Source of the DNA: Pseudomonas sp. SCA2728.1_7
GTDB lineage: Bacteria > Pseudomonadota > Gammaproteobacteria > Pseudomonadales > Pseudomonadaceae
NCBI RefSeq assembly: GCF_018138145.1
Contig: NZ_CP073104.1
Location: 372,001-436,000, forward strand
Direction of reading: 5' to 3'
Length of the DNA stretch: 64,000 nt
Of this stretch, positions 50,968 through 58,849 are shown piece after piece (within the stretch, counting starts at the first letter, position 1; every line of letters starts with the position of its first letter). The notes beneath the pieces are model-generated. The model was not told the origin of the DNA. It ran no database searches and was given only the letters and a program-made list of their open reading frames with translations. The position numbers and the translations under genes are program-made.

Positions 50968-51020
50968 CGCCACAGCCCCCTGCAGATCAGGGAGGCCATG
51001 TAGAGCGGGGCGAAGATCAT
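50964..51020 (-). CDS. Possible 18-residue peptide, coupled on both sides
   Basis: ATG at 51020 lies within the end of the upstream gene (overlap ATGA at 51020-51017), and its TGA (50966-50964) overlaps the next ATG. SD GAGG precedes it. The peptide MIFAPLYMASLICRGLWR is hydrophobic with a basic end. The double coupling suggests it is translated, at least as a bridge that carries ribosomes to the next gene. Confidence 0.4.
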   Translation of the reverse strand: MIFAPLYMASLICRGLWR

Positions 51021-51619
51021 GGCGTCACCTCGCGTCGCGCCCACCAACAGACCGGGCCATCATCAGTGTCGTGAATCGAAAGGCAGAACCAGCCTTCGCC
51101 ATTTGGACGATCCGGTTCCCAATAGCCGCAGTCTGGATTTTGGGAGTCAAAGTAGCGCTCCGATATCTCGTCCGGGGCGTCTTCAATGCTGGACATCTTC
51201 ACAACTAAACCCTGTTCGTCGAGCCATTTCTTGCACTTGTCGCCGTCACCCTCATCGAAAGACGGCAGATCCGGATGCCAGAACATGCCGTTTTCATCCC
51301 GCTTTACCGGCCAGTGTTTGATAAGTCCAACGCGATCGACGCGCTCAATCTCTGCAAGCAGCAGGGCTGCCGCCTTCACAAGGTCGCGGCGCCGATCTGC
51401 ACTCGGCTTGAACTCTCCGAATACACGGGGCCAGGCCGTGCTCAGGCTACGCGGCTTACCGGCGAGGCTTGCATAGGTGGACGCCGCTTCGGCAAGTTCG
51501 CCATTGACGTAAAGGTCATCGCGATACAGCGAAAAGCCCTCGAGGGACACTTGGCGTTGCCGTTCGGCCATGACGTCCCGCGCTGCGCTGTTGAGGCGAA
51601 TTTGGTTTTCTTCAGACAT
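51017..51619 (-). CDS. Phage left-arm hypothetical protein (200 aa)
   Basis: ATG at 51619, weak SD. The N-terminal half (ARDVMAERQRQVSLEGFSLYRDDLYVNGELAEAASTYA) has the pattern found in many phage proteins of unknown role; the C-terminal half has YWEPDRPNGEGWFCLSIHDTDDGPVCWW. Possibly two small domains fused. First of the integrase-proximal leftward genes. Confidence 0.6.
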   Translation of the reverse strand: MSEENQIRLNSAARDVMAERQRQVSLEGFSLYRDDLYVNGELAEAASTYASLAGKPRSLSTAWPRVFGEFKPSADRRRDLVKAAALLLAEIERVDRVGLIKHWPVKRDENGMFWHPDLPSFDEGDGDKCKKWLDEQGLVVKMSSIEDAPDEISERYFDSQNPDCGYWEPDRPNGEGWFCLSIHDTDDGPVCWWARREVTP

Positions 51620-51736
51620 GACTTCGTCCTTGCCGCTATAGCGGCTGACTTTGAAGGGGGAGGGAGCTATCGTGTTCAGGCCTTACGTGGCCTTTCCTTG
51701 CTAAAATGGTGTTATAAATTTTTTAAGGAAGAAATC

Positions 51737-52459
51737 GTGGGTCGTTTTCGAACGTATTGGACAGATCAGGCGAAATGGTGGTGCAGCCGAAGCTTGGAGT
51801 GGTGGGCAGCGCACCTGACTGCGTTGTATATCGGTGGTGCGATCACCATCATGGGGGCAAAATTTGATGAGCTGATCGCGTTGAAACTGAATGAAATAGG
51901 AGATCTCGCTGCTGGCGTGTTTGGACCGGTAGCGTTCTTGTGGTTGGTCTTAGGCTACATCCAGCAAGGGCGCGAATTAAAACTAAGCTCAGCTGCTTTA
52001 CAGTTACAGGCTCAAGAGCTCCAGAATTCTGTTGAACAACAGAAAGAACTTGTCGCCATCTCACGTGAGCAAGTTAAGACCGAGATTGAAAGTATTCAAA
52101 GTGCTCGCGAGCAACGGGCGAAATCAATTCGGCCGCTTTTTGTTATTTCTGGCAATGGCGGGTCTCACATGGGGTCAGCTCATGAGTTAGAATTTTCTGT
52201 TCAAAATTTGGGTTCTCCAGTTACAAGTGTAAATTTCGATTTCTCTGATCAATTTGTATTTATTGGTCAGACCAGGCACTTGATGGAAAATAAAGATATT
52301 GCACGCTTTAAGTTGAACGTTGAAGGGCGCGGGGACGGAGTTGGGGATAAGCTTACGGTGACGTATCTTGATGCGGATTTCACTCCTGGAGTATGCATGT
52401 TTAACATCACGGTGTTACCAGATGATAGATATCCAGGTCTGAGGTTTGAGCAATTGTAA
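51737..52459 (+). CDS. Two-TM, coiled-coil membrane protein (240 aa)
   Basis: GTG at 51737 with AAGGAAG upstream; the frame is open further but only as the shadow of the leftward neighbour. Membrane segments at about residues 24-40 and 52-72 (GVFGPVAFLWLVLGYIQQG), a Gln/Glu-rich coiled coil (75-125), then a beta-rich soluble domain. Lower GC than its neighbours. It shares the FGP-x-x-F/L membrane signature with the next rightward gene. Probably superinfection exclusion or other host-effect cargo, unproven. Confidence 0.55.
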   Translation: MGRFRTYWTDQAKWWCSRSLEWWAAHLTALYIGGAITIMGAKFDELIALKLNEIGDLAAGVFGPVAFLWLVLGYIQQGRELKLSSAALQLQAQELQNSVEQQKELVAISREQVKTEIESIQSAREQRAKSIRPLFVISGNGGSHMGSAHELEFSVQNLGSPVTSVNFDFSDQFVFIGQTRHLMENKDIARFKLNVEGRGDGVGDKLTVTYLDADFTPGVCMFNITVLPDDRYPGLRFEQL

Positions 52460-52588
52460 GCTCCATCGGACCACATCGAGAGATGTCCATCTTTTTCTGT
52501 GGACATGGGCATCCTATGCCGGGGCATGCCCGGGCGGTGGAGATGGTTGGGATCAGGCACAGTGAATGAAAAACTAGGTGGGTAACGT

Positions 52589-53275
52589 ATGTCTACTGGA
52601 ACAAATAAGGCACTTAAAGCAGTAACAAGTTTTTGGTTTTGGTCATGCATATCTATTGTGATTGCGTTCTGTATCGCTGTTGGAGCTTACCTTTCAAAGT
52701 TTGATGGGGGCTTATCTGGGCAATCCAGCGATTGGTCAAATTTCGGAAGCTATATTGGCGGAATATTTGGGCCGCTTGTCTCATTCATTACTTTGCTTGC
52801 TGTACTTAAGACTGTTTACCTACAGAGAGAGTTGCTTGACACGCAGAGAATAGAGTTTGAGGAAATGCAGTCGAATCAAGCTAAAGCTTTTGAGGCTCAG
52901 CAGGAACAAATAAAAAGCGCTTCCGAGCAAGCTGCAAGCGATACGATGGAGAAGGCAAGGCTTGCGATCTTAGGAATGATCGATCGATATATCCAACTTG
53001 TCGAAAAGAAACAGGACAGAACTACCGAAGGTCTGGCTAGGATTGGAGATTGGGTTTCTGCAGGAAATAGTTCTGCCACCCTAGAACAAACGAAAAAACT
53101 TGCAAAAAATAACGAAGAGCTTCGCGTAGTGATTTTGAAATTAATCGGGTTGTCAGAAATAATTTCATTGATGGATTATAATACTGTTTCCGAAATGCGT
53201 GATTATTATGAGATTGAAATAGCTAAAATATTCATCGGTGAGGAAGGCGAGGACGTTAAAGAAGACGTTATTTGA
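52589..53275 (+). CDS. Two-TM, coiled-coil protein resembling putative abortive-infection proteins (228 aa)
   Basis: ATG at 52589 with TAGGTGGG upstream. Membrane segments at about 14-35 and 50-70; the second contains NFGSYIGGIFGPLVSFITLL followed by LQREL, the layout I recall from putAbiC-type abortive infection proteins. A long coiled coil and an acidic C-terminal half follow. AT-rich, single-gene cassette. Defence against other phages is inferred only. Confidence 0.5.
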   Translation: MSTGTNKALKAVTSFWFWSCISIVIAFCIAVGAYLSKFDGGLSGQSSDWSNFGSYIGGIFGPLVSFITLLAVLKTVYLQRELLDTQRIEFEEMQSNQAKAFEAQQEQIKSASEQAASDTMEKARLAILGMIDRYIQLVEKKQDRTTEGLARIGDWVSAGNSSATLEQTKKLAKNNEELRVVILKLIGLSEIISLMDYNTVSEMRDYYEIEIAKIFIGEEGEDVKEDVI

Positions 53276-53342
53276 TTTTTGATTATGGCGACTCTTTGTT
53301 GTAATTAATATGCCTCGCAGGCTGGCGTTATTCGTAGAAGTG

Positions 53343-53386
53343 GGGTATTTGTGCTCTGCCCGGCATGGAGCCGGAAGGTATATGAG
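53343..53386 (+). promoter_or_regulatory. Hairpin leader, family A copy 1
   Basis: GGGTATTTGTG... followed by the hairpin CCGGCATGGAGCCGG (53360-53374) and an SD (GGAAGG). The same leader type precedes three other rightward genes. Confidence 0.6.
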
Positions 53387-53767
53387 ATGTCGGAAACAGA
53401 AGGCAGTTACTACGAACAACCAATATTGCAGGCCAGAATATGGTTTCTTTTCTGGACCGCTCTCGCAGTTGCAGTTCCTGTGGCGGTCATCATGATTGTT
53501 TGGGCGCTTGATAAGCCCAGCATGTGGATCTCTCGCTCCGGCGCCGTCATGGCCGCCATCGCCTTCCTTGCTCACCTCAAATCCGACGAAATGATGGGTG
53601 TTCTAAAACCCAGTGGTTGGGTCGACAAATCCTTCCAGCCAATCAAAGAAAAGTACTTTGATCAGATCGTACTCTGCGGTCGCGTGGCGGTTTTCATAGT
53701 ATTGGTGGGATCGCTGGTCTGGGGGTTTGGTGACTTACTGCCCATCGGAAAATCATCAGCGCAATAA
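53387..53767 (+). CDS. Two-TM membrane protein, prophage cargo (126 aa)
   Basis: ATG at 53387, SD GGAAGG in the hairpin leader. Hydrophobic segments at about 20-40 and 95-118, with a basic/amphipathic middle. GC higher than in the two genes before it. Function unknown. Confidence 0.6.
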   Translation: MSETEGSYYEQPILQARIWFLFWTALAVAVPVAVIMIVWALDKPSMWISRSGAVMAAIAFLAHLKSDEMMGVLKPSGWVDKSFQPIKEKYFDQIVLCGRVAVFIVLVGSLVWGFGDLLPIGKSSAQ

Positions 53768-53778
53768 CTGAGCCCGTA

Positions 53779-54180
53779 TCAGACTCGCTGGACCTTGAAA
53801 TGGAGCATCGCCTTGATGCTGTTGCAGTAATCTTGAAGCCGCTGGTGAGCCTTGTATTTAGCCTGACTTCGAGTGGCGGCCCAGACCCTGACTAGATCTT
53901 CGCGGGCTTCCCGGTTCCAGTCGAGATCATCCCAGTCATGCTTGAACGGCAGGACCAGCCATTCTTTCAGAGGCAGCGTCTTGGCCATTTCGCCGTACTG
54001 CTTTTCGTGAGTGAGGTGGTAGTTGCTGATCCGCTTCTTCGGGTCTTCGTCCAGCACCACGCCGATGTAATGACCGCGATCGGCAAGCATGACGCCGGGC
54101 TTCCCGTAGGCGATGACGCGGCGGCCGATTTCGGCAGGCACCTGATAGTGCTGCCGGACGTATGCGCAGTTGTGTCTCAT
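53779..54180 (-). CDS. Conserved phage protein (133 aa)
   Basis: ATG at 54180 with GGAGAAATC upstream. The first half is beta-rich (GRRVIAYGKPGVMLADRGHYIGVVLDE), the second helical and basic. It is a common left-arm protein in Pseudomonas prophages; role unknown. It belongs to the leftward operon that is interrupted by rightward cargo. Confidence 0.65.
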   Translation of the reverse strand: MRHNCAYVRQHYQVPAEIGRRVIAYGKPGVMLADRGHYIGVVLDEDPKKRISNYHLTHEKQYGEMAKTLPLKEWLVLPFKHDWDDLDWNREAREDLVRVWAATRSQAKYKAHQRLQDYCNSIKAMLHFKVQRV

Positions 54181-54237
54181 GATTTCTCCAGTCAGGCGCC
54201 GCCCTCCGTGACCGGTGGTGGCAATTTGGTTTGGGTT

Positions 54238-54281
54238 GGGTTATTACGGGTGACCGGCATGGGGCCGGATCAAGGAGCGAC
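54238..54281 (+). promoter_or_regulatory. Hairpin leader, family A copy 2
   Basis: GGGTTATTACGGGTGA, hairpin CCGGCATGGGGCCGG (54254-54268), ATCAAGGAG, then the ATG at 54282. Nearly identical to copy 3 over 40 bases. Confidence 0.65.
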
Positions 54282-54593
54282 ATGAAACTCACAGTAAACC
54301 AGATTGAAAACGCTAACCTGGCTTGGATTTTTGATGTGTTCGTCCAAAAGGGCGAGATTAATGATCCAGGCCGTACCGAGTTTCACAAGTTGATTGTGGC
54401 AGAACGCCCATCGTCGGTTAAGCCTTCCCGTCTTGATGAAACGAACCTTCACATCGTTCTGGACGAGGTAGATGATGCGGTTCTGGCCGATATCAAAGAA
54501 AGACTTCTCAGTAACGTTTCGCTTGCAGAGGCGCACGAGACAATTCGTCAAGGGAAGTGGTATCCGGCTACGATGGATATCTCTCCTGCTTAG
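54282..54593 (+). CDS. Small cargo protein (103 aa)
   Basis: ATG at 54282, SD AAGGAG from the leader. Acidic and soluble, with LHIVLDEVDDAVLADIKERLLSNVSLAEAHETIRQGKW. No recognised domain. It is followed by a GC-rich inverted repeat (CCCGTTCCAATGAACGGG, 54608-54625) that may end its transcript. Confidence 0.55.
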   Translation: MKLTVNQIENANLAWIFDVFVQKGEINDPGRTEFHKLIVAERPSSVKPSRLDETNLHIVLDEVDDAVLADIKERLLSNVSLAEAHETIRQGKWYPATMDISPA

Positions 54594-54678
54594 CAGTCAT
54601 AGCAACCCGTTCCAATGAACGGGCCGCGGCTATTAATTCCTTAATCAGACCCCACTTTGTACCTATCTGGCTGAGGGT

Positions 54679-54724
54679 GGGGTATTACGGGTGACCGGCA
54701 TGGAGCCGGATCAAGGGGATTTCA
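54679..54724 (+). promoter_or_regulatory. Hairpin leader, family A copy 3
   Basis: GGGTATTACGGGTGA, hairpin CCGGCATGGAGCCGG (54695-54709), ATCAAGGGG, then GTG at 54725. Confidence 0.65.
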
Positions 54725-54934
54725 GTGACACGAGACGAGTATGTTCGGCGAGCAATTGCTCTTGAGGACAAGTTTAACAAGCACTTGGAAGTAGCGAGGC
54801 GATTTCGGGCCGCAGATCCAAGCCTTTCTGCGCCGGGCGCTGTCGAGGATTATCAAACACTAAATGCCGAATCCACGCAGGCATCAAACGACTGGTACAA
54901 CTTCTGCACTGAAAATGCAAAACTTGTGAAATGA
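54725..54934 (+). CDS. Small cargo protein (69 aa)
   Basis: GTG at 54725 with AAGGGGA. Helical, charged; no family recognised. It is followed by the end of the leftward gene 54952-55332. Confidence 0.5.
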   Translation: MTRDEYVRRAIALEDKFNKHLEVARRFRAADPSLSAPGAVEDYQTLNAESTQASNDWYNFCTENAKLVK

Positions 54935-54951
54935 GGCGGCTGTAGTCCACT

Positions 54952-55332
54952 TCAGCTGAGTGGCGGGGAAATCAACTCATCCTCAGGATCCTGCTGAATA
55001 ATTAGCACGCTTTGCTCAATAAATGCTATCGACACCTTTTCGCTAACAACAAAAGGTGTCGTGACACATCGGAGCATCTTGGTCTGGGTTTCAAAGTCGG
55101 CGGCGATCAGGTTCCGCAGCAGGTTCTGATACACCTCCTGCTGGTTGTTGAAGCCGTGGGCGGCCATGACCCGCTTGAGGTCTGGCTTGAACACCCCAGC
55201 CACCTCAACCGTAAATTTCTCGACGCCCAATGCAGCGTCCTTTGCTGCTGACTTCTCGCGCTTCCTGCGCTGCTTGATGGCTTCCGCCGTCGGTTGCGGC
55301 TCTTCCACCGTCAGTTCCTGTTCTTCGGCCAT
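54952..55332 (-). CDS. Phage left-arm hypothetical protein (126 aa)
   Basis: ATG at 55332 with AGAGG upstream, leader like that of the partial gene at 1-171. N-terminal Lys/Arg/Glu-rich segment (KQRRKREKSAAKDAALG), then FTVEVAGVFKPDLKRVMAAHGFNNQQEVYQNLLRNLI, which looks like a ribbon-helix-helix domain. Probably a DNA-binding regulator. Confidence 0.55.
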   Translation of the reverse strand: MAEEQELTVEEPQPTAEAIKQRRKREKSAAKDAALGVEKFTVEVAGVFKPDLKRVMAAHGFNNQQEVYQNLLRNLIAADFETQTKMLRCVTTPFVVSEKVSIAFIEQSVLIIQQDPEDELISPPLS

Positions 55333-55414
55333 GGCCTACCTCTTCAATTCCGCTGGCTGGCAAGTCACCGGATGTTGTATGTATGCTCTTAGTTCACACT
55401 GGCAGGAGGCCGAC

Positions 55415-55603
55415 ATGAGGTTGCAGAGCGATGTAGATGCGCTAGCGGCTATCGAAGAGGACGCCAAGGCCATGCTGAAACGGATAGGGCTGCCGGACGA
55501 CGCAGTGAAGCTTGAGGTGGTCGTGTTCCTTCGGGAGGTGATCGACCTGGCCAGGTACATGGAGTCGGGACATCGAATCGTAGAGCCGCACAGCGTTGTC
55601 TGA
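55415..55603 (+). CDS. Small helical protein (62 aa)
   Basis: ATG at 55415 with AGGAGG upstream. MRLQSDVDALAAIEEDAKAM and an acidic helical remainder. It starts 83 bases from the divergent gene at 55332. Function unknown. Confidence 0.55.
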   Translation: MRLQSDVDALAAIEEDAKAMLKRIGLPDDAVKLEVVVFLREVIDLARYMESGHRIVEPHSVV

Positions 55604-55630
55604 TCTGGCGTATTGCCCCCCCCGTTGCGG

Positions 55631-55674
55631 TATTTGTGTTCGGCCCGGCATAGAGCCTGATCAAGGAGAACTCT
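55631..55674 (+). promoter_or_regulatory. Hairpin leader, family A copy 4 (diverged)
   Basis: GGTATTTGTG, then CCGGCATAGAGCCTG (55645-55659, one pair lost) and ATCAAGGAG before TTG 55675. Confidence 0.55.
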
Positions 55675-55962
55675 TTGGATGCTGCAGTAGCAGGCCTCAT
55701 CGGCTTGGCGATCGGCGCCCTAAGCTCGTTGGGTGCTGTTTGGATACAGGCGCACTACCCAACTAGGAGGGCGCGTGCAAAAGCAGTGCTGGATTTCGCT
55801 ATTTGTCGCAGAAGTGAGGCGTTTGAGTACGCAGACAGAATTGAAGGTTTTTTGTGGGAAGATCTGAACCTATACTCGAATTTGATGGTTCCGACTAAAA
55901 TTCGCGTCACAAGTATAATATTGAAAAATTCGATGAAAAATGGGAGCGGCTACTTTGATTGA
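55675..55962 (+). CDS. Membrane-anchored cargo protein (95 aa)
   Basis: TTG at 55675 with AAGGAG upstream. One N-terminal membrane helix (AGLIGLAIGALSSLGAVWIQ), then a soluble, basic part. Overlaps the next gene by 23 bases. It could be the front part of a longer protein cut short, since homologues of this type usually have a large C-terminal domain; that is a guess. Confidence 0.5.
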   Translation: MDAAVAGLIGLAIGALSSLGAVWIQAHYPTRRARAKAVLDFAICRRSEAFEYADRIEGFLWEDLNLYSNLMVPTKIRVTSIILKNSMKNGSGYFD

Positions 55963-57037
55963 GGATTTCACTACGGCTGTAAAAGCACAGTTATATGAAA
56001 GAGTGAGTTCTCCGCTGCTAAGCTCTTTTGCATTATCGTGGTGCGGATGGAACTACAAATTTTTATTGGTTGTTTTATCCGGCATGTCGAGTCATGAGAA
56101 AATTGTTTATATAGATATGAATATATTCCCAAGTATGTGGAGTGTTGTCATGCATGGAGCGGTTCTGCCGCTGATTACGTGTCTTTTTCTTATATTTTTG
56201 TATCCAATACCAGCTGAGTATATCTATAGGCACGTAAAAATTCAGCAGAGGCGATTGAAGGAAATTCAACAGTCTATTGATGATGAAAGTCCACTTTCTA
56301 AAGAGCAGGCTAGAAAAATCAGAAGGGAGGCGTTGGAAAGTCAGCTTAAGTATGAAAGTGAAATCGACTCAAAAATATCCGAAAACTCGAGATTGAAAGA
56401 GCTGGTCTCAGAGCTACAACAAAAAGTCGACGAATTCGCGAAAGTTCCAGTTAGCTCTCCGCCTCAGGATAGTGAGGAAGTTATTTCATTGGAAAAAAAT
56501 GAGTTGGTAGATGAAGGGGCGGATTTCTTGGCTGCTTACAACGAGGTTAAAAATAACTCGCTACCTTCTGAGCATGAAAGTTTTTTAAATAATTCGGATG
56601 AAGTTAAAAGGGCTAAAGAGCTTGATGGGCATGTAAGTCGTAATATTCTTAATTACATTAATAGTCGTAATTTGTTTTCGGGCTCGACTTTTAGAGTTTT
56701 AGCGGAAAATGGTCAGCTTAAAATTCTCATAGCGCAACCTGATGGGACTTTCTTTCCATATATTACTTCGGTATATACCGAGGATACGGCTGGTGACGTG
56801 ATTACGTCAGTAAGAAGTGCTTTGGCGAGTGATTTGCCTTTGACTGATAGTGGTCTGGATAAGATCAGTAAGTTGTATTCTAGGGACGAGACTCATGAGG
56901 TTGTTAAAGGTATGGTGCTGAAAGAGCTTTCAATGGGTAGAAGCGTTTCGGATACTAGAAAAAAACTGGCTGCTAAAGGTGTTTTGCCAAAAGTTATTAG
57001 CGATGTTTTCACTGAAATTAAGAACTCCTTGCCTTGA
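55940..57037 (+). CDS. Coiled-coil membrane protein, AT-rich cargo (365 aa)
   Basis: ATG at 55940 with GAAAAATGGG and no clear SD; it is coupled to the previous gene. Two membrane segments (about 38-52 and 72-92; WNYKFLLVVLSG), then coiled coil from about 100 to 165, and a C-terminal soluble half. The N-terminal block FTTAVKAQLYERVSSPLLSSFALSW recurs in uncharacterised phage and plasmid proteins. Strong AT bias. Possible exclusion or defence gene. Confidence 0.55.
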   Translation: MGAATLIEDFTTAVKAQLYERVSSPLLSSFALSWCGWNYKFLLVVLSGMSSHEKIVYIDMNIFPSMWSVVMHGAVLPLITCLFLIFLYPIPAEYIYRHVKIQQRRLKEIQQSIDDESPLSKEQARKIRREALESQLKYESEIDSKISENSRLKELVSELQQKVDEFAKVPVSSPPQDSEEVISLEKNELVDEGADFLAAYNEVKNNSLPSEHESFLNNSDEVKRAKELDGHVSRNILNYINSRNLFSGSTFRVLAENGQLKILIAQPDGTFFPYITSVYTEDTAGDVITSVRSALASDLPLTDSGLDKISKLYSRDETHEVVKGMVLKELSMGRSVSDTRKKLAAKGVLPKVISDVFTEIKNSLP

Positions 57038-57040
57038 TTT

Positions 57041-57382
57041 CTATGCTGCACCTGTCTGCTGAAACTTCTCAAGGCGGTCCGGGAAGGTGATGCGGTTTTC
57101 ACGGGCGATCAACCGGGCGCGCTTCGACGCTATGCCCATTTCGGTCGCAGCTTCGATCACTGTCTTACCGGCCTTGACCAGTTCCTTCATGCGCGGCGCC
57201 AACTTGTCGCGCTCGGCTCGCAGCCTAGAAGCGTGAGCACTTCCGAACATCGCTTCGCGCTCACCACTGACCCCGGCGGCGACTTGCTCGACCGTTTTAC
57301 CAGAGCCGAAGAACTGATCCAGCTGCTGGTTCAGGCTGTCGATCAGTTGGTCTCGCGGGCTGGGTTGCGGTACACCGATCAT
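57041..57382 (-). CDS. Phage hypothetical protein (113 aa)
   Basis: ATG at 57382 overlaps the stop of the next upstream gene (ATGA). The C-terminal half has an HTH-like pattern (AGKTVIEAATEMGIASKRARLIARENRI). Leftward operon member; perhaps a regulator. Confidence 0.6.
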   Translation of the reverse strand: MIGVPQPSPRDQLIDSLNQQLDQFFGSGKTVEQVAAGVSGEREAMFGSAHASRLRAERDKLAPRMKELVKAGKTVIEAATEMGIASKRARLIARENRITFPDRLEKFQQTGAA

Positions 57383-57666
57383 TTCAGCTCACCCGGCACC
57401 GTGGTCTTGTTGCGGTCGGCACGCGCTTCGAGGGTCTGAGCGAAGTTGACCGCCTCCTTGTAGCTGAAGCGGAAGCCGCGAACCTTGTCGGTGGTCAGCT
57501 CGACGATGTGGTAGGCCTTGCCGACCGTCTTCACCTGGTAGCGAACCTTCTTCTCCGGCATCACCAGTCCGGCAAGTCGAGCGAACGTCTCGCGCGCTGC
57601 CTGGGTGCGAATTATCAGGACGCGCAGAACATCGACGCGCTGTTGCATCAGTGGGTGCATTTGCAT
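57379..57666 (-). CDS. Phage hypothetical protein (95 aa)
   Basis: ATG at 57666 with AAGGATC. Contains KKVRYQVKTVGKAYHIVELTTDKVRGFRFSY cut by basic residues, a small beta fold. Leftward operon member of unknown role. Confidence 0.55.
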   Translation of the reverse strand: MQMHPLMQQRVDVLRVLIIRTQAARETFARLAGLVMPEKKVRYQVKTVGKAYHIVELTTDKVRGFRFSYKEAVNFAQTLEARADRNKTTVPGELK

Positions 57667-57772
57667 GGCTGATCCTTCGGTGGTGGGATTGCGTGTACTC
57701 GTCAGCACTTTGCGCCGCCTGCTGGTTGCCATTGGGCGCAGGGGAAAGTGCTGACGAGTAGAGGTGGGGAAG

Positions 57773-57830
57773 GGTAGGTGCCGGACAGCCCCGGCCTACT
57801 CACCACTGCCCAGGTGACGGGTCCTGCCGT
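57773..57830 (+). promoter_or_regulatory. Repeated leader, family B copy 1
   Basis: TAGGTGCCGGACAGCCCCGG, CCTACTCACCACTGCCCAGG and TGACGGG follow each other and match 58743-58790 with a single difference. The first part folds as TAGG...CCGG-loop-CCGG-CCTA. It lies upstream of the rightward gene at 57873. Confidence 0.6.
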
Positions 57831-57872
57831 AGACTGCAGGTTCGACCAAGCAGTACTACACGAGATAAGCAT

Positions 57873-58445
57873 ATGAGTAACAATGCAAAGTATTACACTG
57901 TTGATTCCGCGCGAAGTTTGGCTCCTTATTGTCAAATATCTCTAGGCTCTTACACGCCCGATACGCCTGTGAAGACTGATTTCCTCAACCAAATACACCC
58001 TGAAGGCTTGTCCAAACACGGCTACAATTATCTCTACAATCCTGAAGTAGTAATGAACAGTTTAACTGGGGCGAGTAACTCTCTGTTAGTGGGGCTGATA
58101 TTTGAGCTGGTGCGCCGTAGCTATTTCCCGGAAAAGCCATCCCGCTATCAGTCGCTATTTGCTTGCGAACATTTTAGTGACGCAAAGCGATTTAGGGAGT
58201 TACTCGCGAAAGAGAAAAATGAACAAGAGATAGAATCAGCTTCAATATATGAGGTAATTACCGAGAGCGCGGTTCATCGCGGTGATATGAATCTGTTAGG
58301 CACTGATTGCTCTGTATTGGAACTGTATCAGCGGGCACACCTTTACTGGTCCAGTGAGGAATCACCTCATAAATTAGCGGATGAGCCACTTTGGGAGATA
58401 TTGATTCCTCTCCCAACATTGGTTGGGCAACGAGTGTCGGAATAG
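57873..58445 (+). CDS. DUF2441-like cargo protein, possible ADP-ribosyltransferase fold (190 aa)
   Basis: ATG at 57873, weak SD. The block RRSYFPEKPSRYQSLFACEHFSDAKRF, followed by SASIYEVI, resembles DUF2441-type proteins, which are thought to have an ART-like fold. Lower GC and its own leader mark it as cargo. The catalytic residues cannot be assigned by eye. Toxin, exclusion or defence function is possible but unproven. Confidence 0.45.
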   Translation: MSNNAKYYTVDSARSLAPYCQISLGSYTPDTPVKTDFLNQIHPEGLSKHGYNYLYNPEVVMNSLTGASNSLLVGLIFELVRRSYFPEKPSRYQSLFACEHFSDAKRFRELLAKEKNEQEIESASIYEVITESAVHRGDMNLLGTDCSVLELYQRAHLYWSSEESPHKLADEPLWEILIPLPTLVGQRVSE

Positions 58446-58449
58446 CGGG

Positions 58450-58683
58450 TCATTGGTGTAATTTATACCGGGAGGTTGCAGCCACACTACCAATCATCAT
58501 CACGTTGTTTTCGCCTTCAGCAAAGCGGCTTTCTCCCTCCTCCAGCTTCATCAGTGCGGTCTTTAAAGCCGTTATCGCGTAAGAGGGGGAGGCAGCATCC
58601 ACGCTCAGCGTGTAGGTTTTGTTTTTTTCGCCCACCCTAATACCAAATAGAAATCCACGCCTGTCTTGTGTGGTGTCAGTCAT
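58450..58683 (-). CDS. Small phage protein (77 aa)
   Basis: ATG at 58683, with CGGAGTTGC upstream. Sequence GFLFGIRVGEKNKTYTLSVDAASPSYAI suggests a small beta sandwich. First leftward gene behind the early promoter at 59575-59614. Unknown function. Confidence 0.6.
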   Translation of the reverse strand: MTDTTQDRRGFLFGIRVGEKNKTYTLSVDAASPSYAITALKTALMKLEEGESRFAEGENNVMMIGSVAATSRYKLHQ

Positions 58684-58740
58684 TGCAACTCCGGGGTTTG
58701 TGCTGGCGGATGACGGGTAGAAGCGCCCGCCGATGTAAAA

Positions 58741-58792
58741 GGATAGGTGCCGGACAGCCCCGGCCTACTCACCACTGCCCAAGTGACGGGCT
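58741..58792 (+). promoter_or_regulatory. Repeated leader, family B copy 2
   Basis: Second copy of the element at 57773-57830, again upstream of a rightward gene (58850). Confidence 0.6.
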
Positions 58793-58849
58793 TTACGCTA
58801 GGCTGAGCGCTCTCACACAACGCAGCTTGCAAAGGAGGGCGAACTTGCT

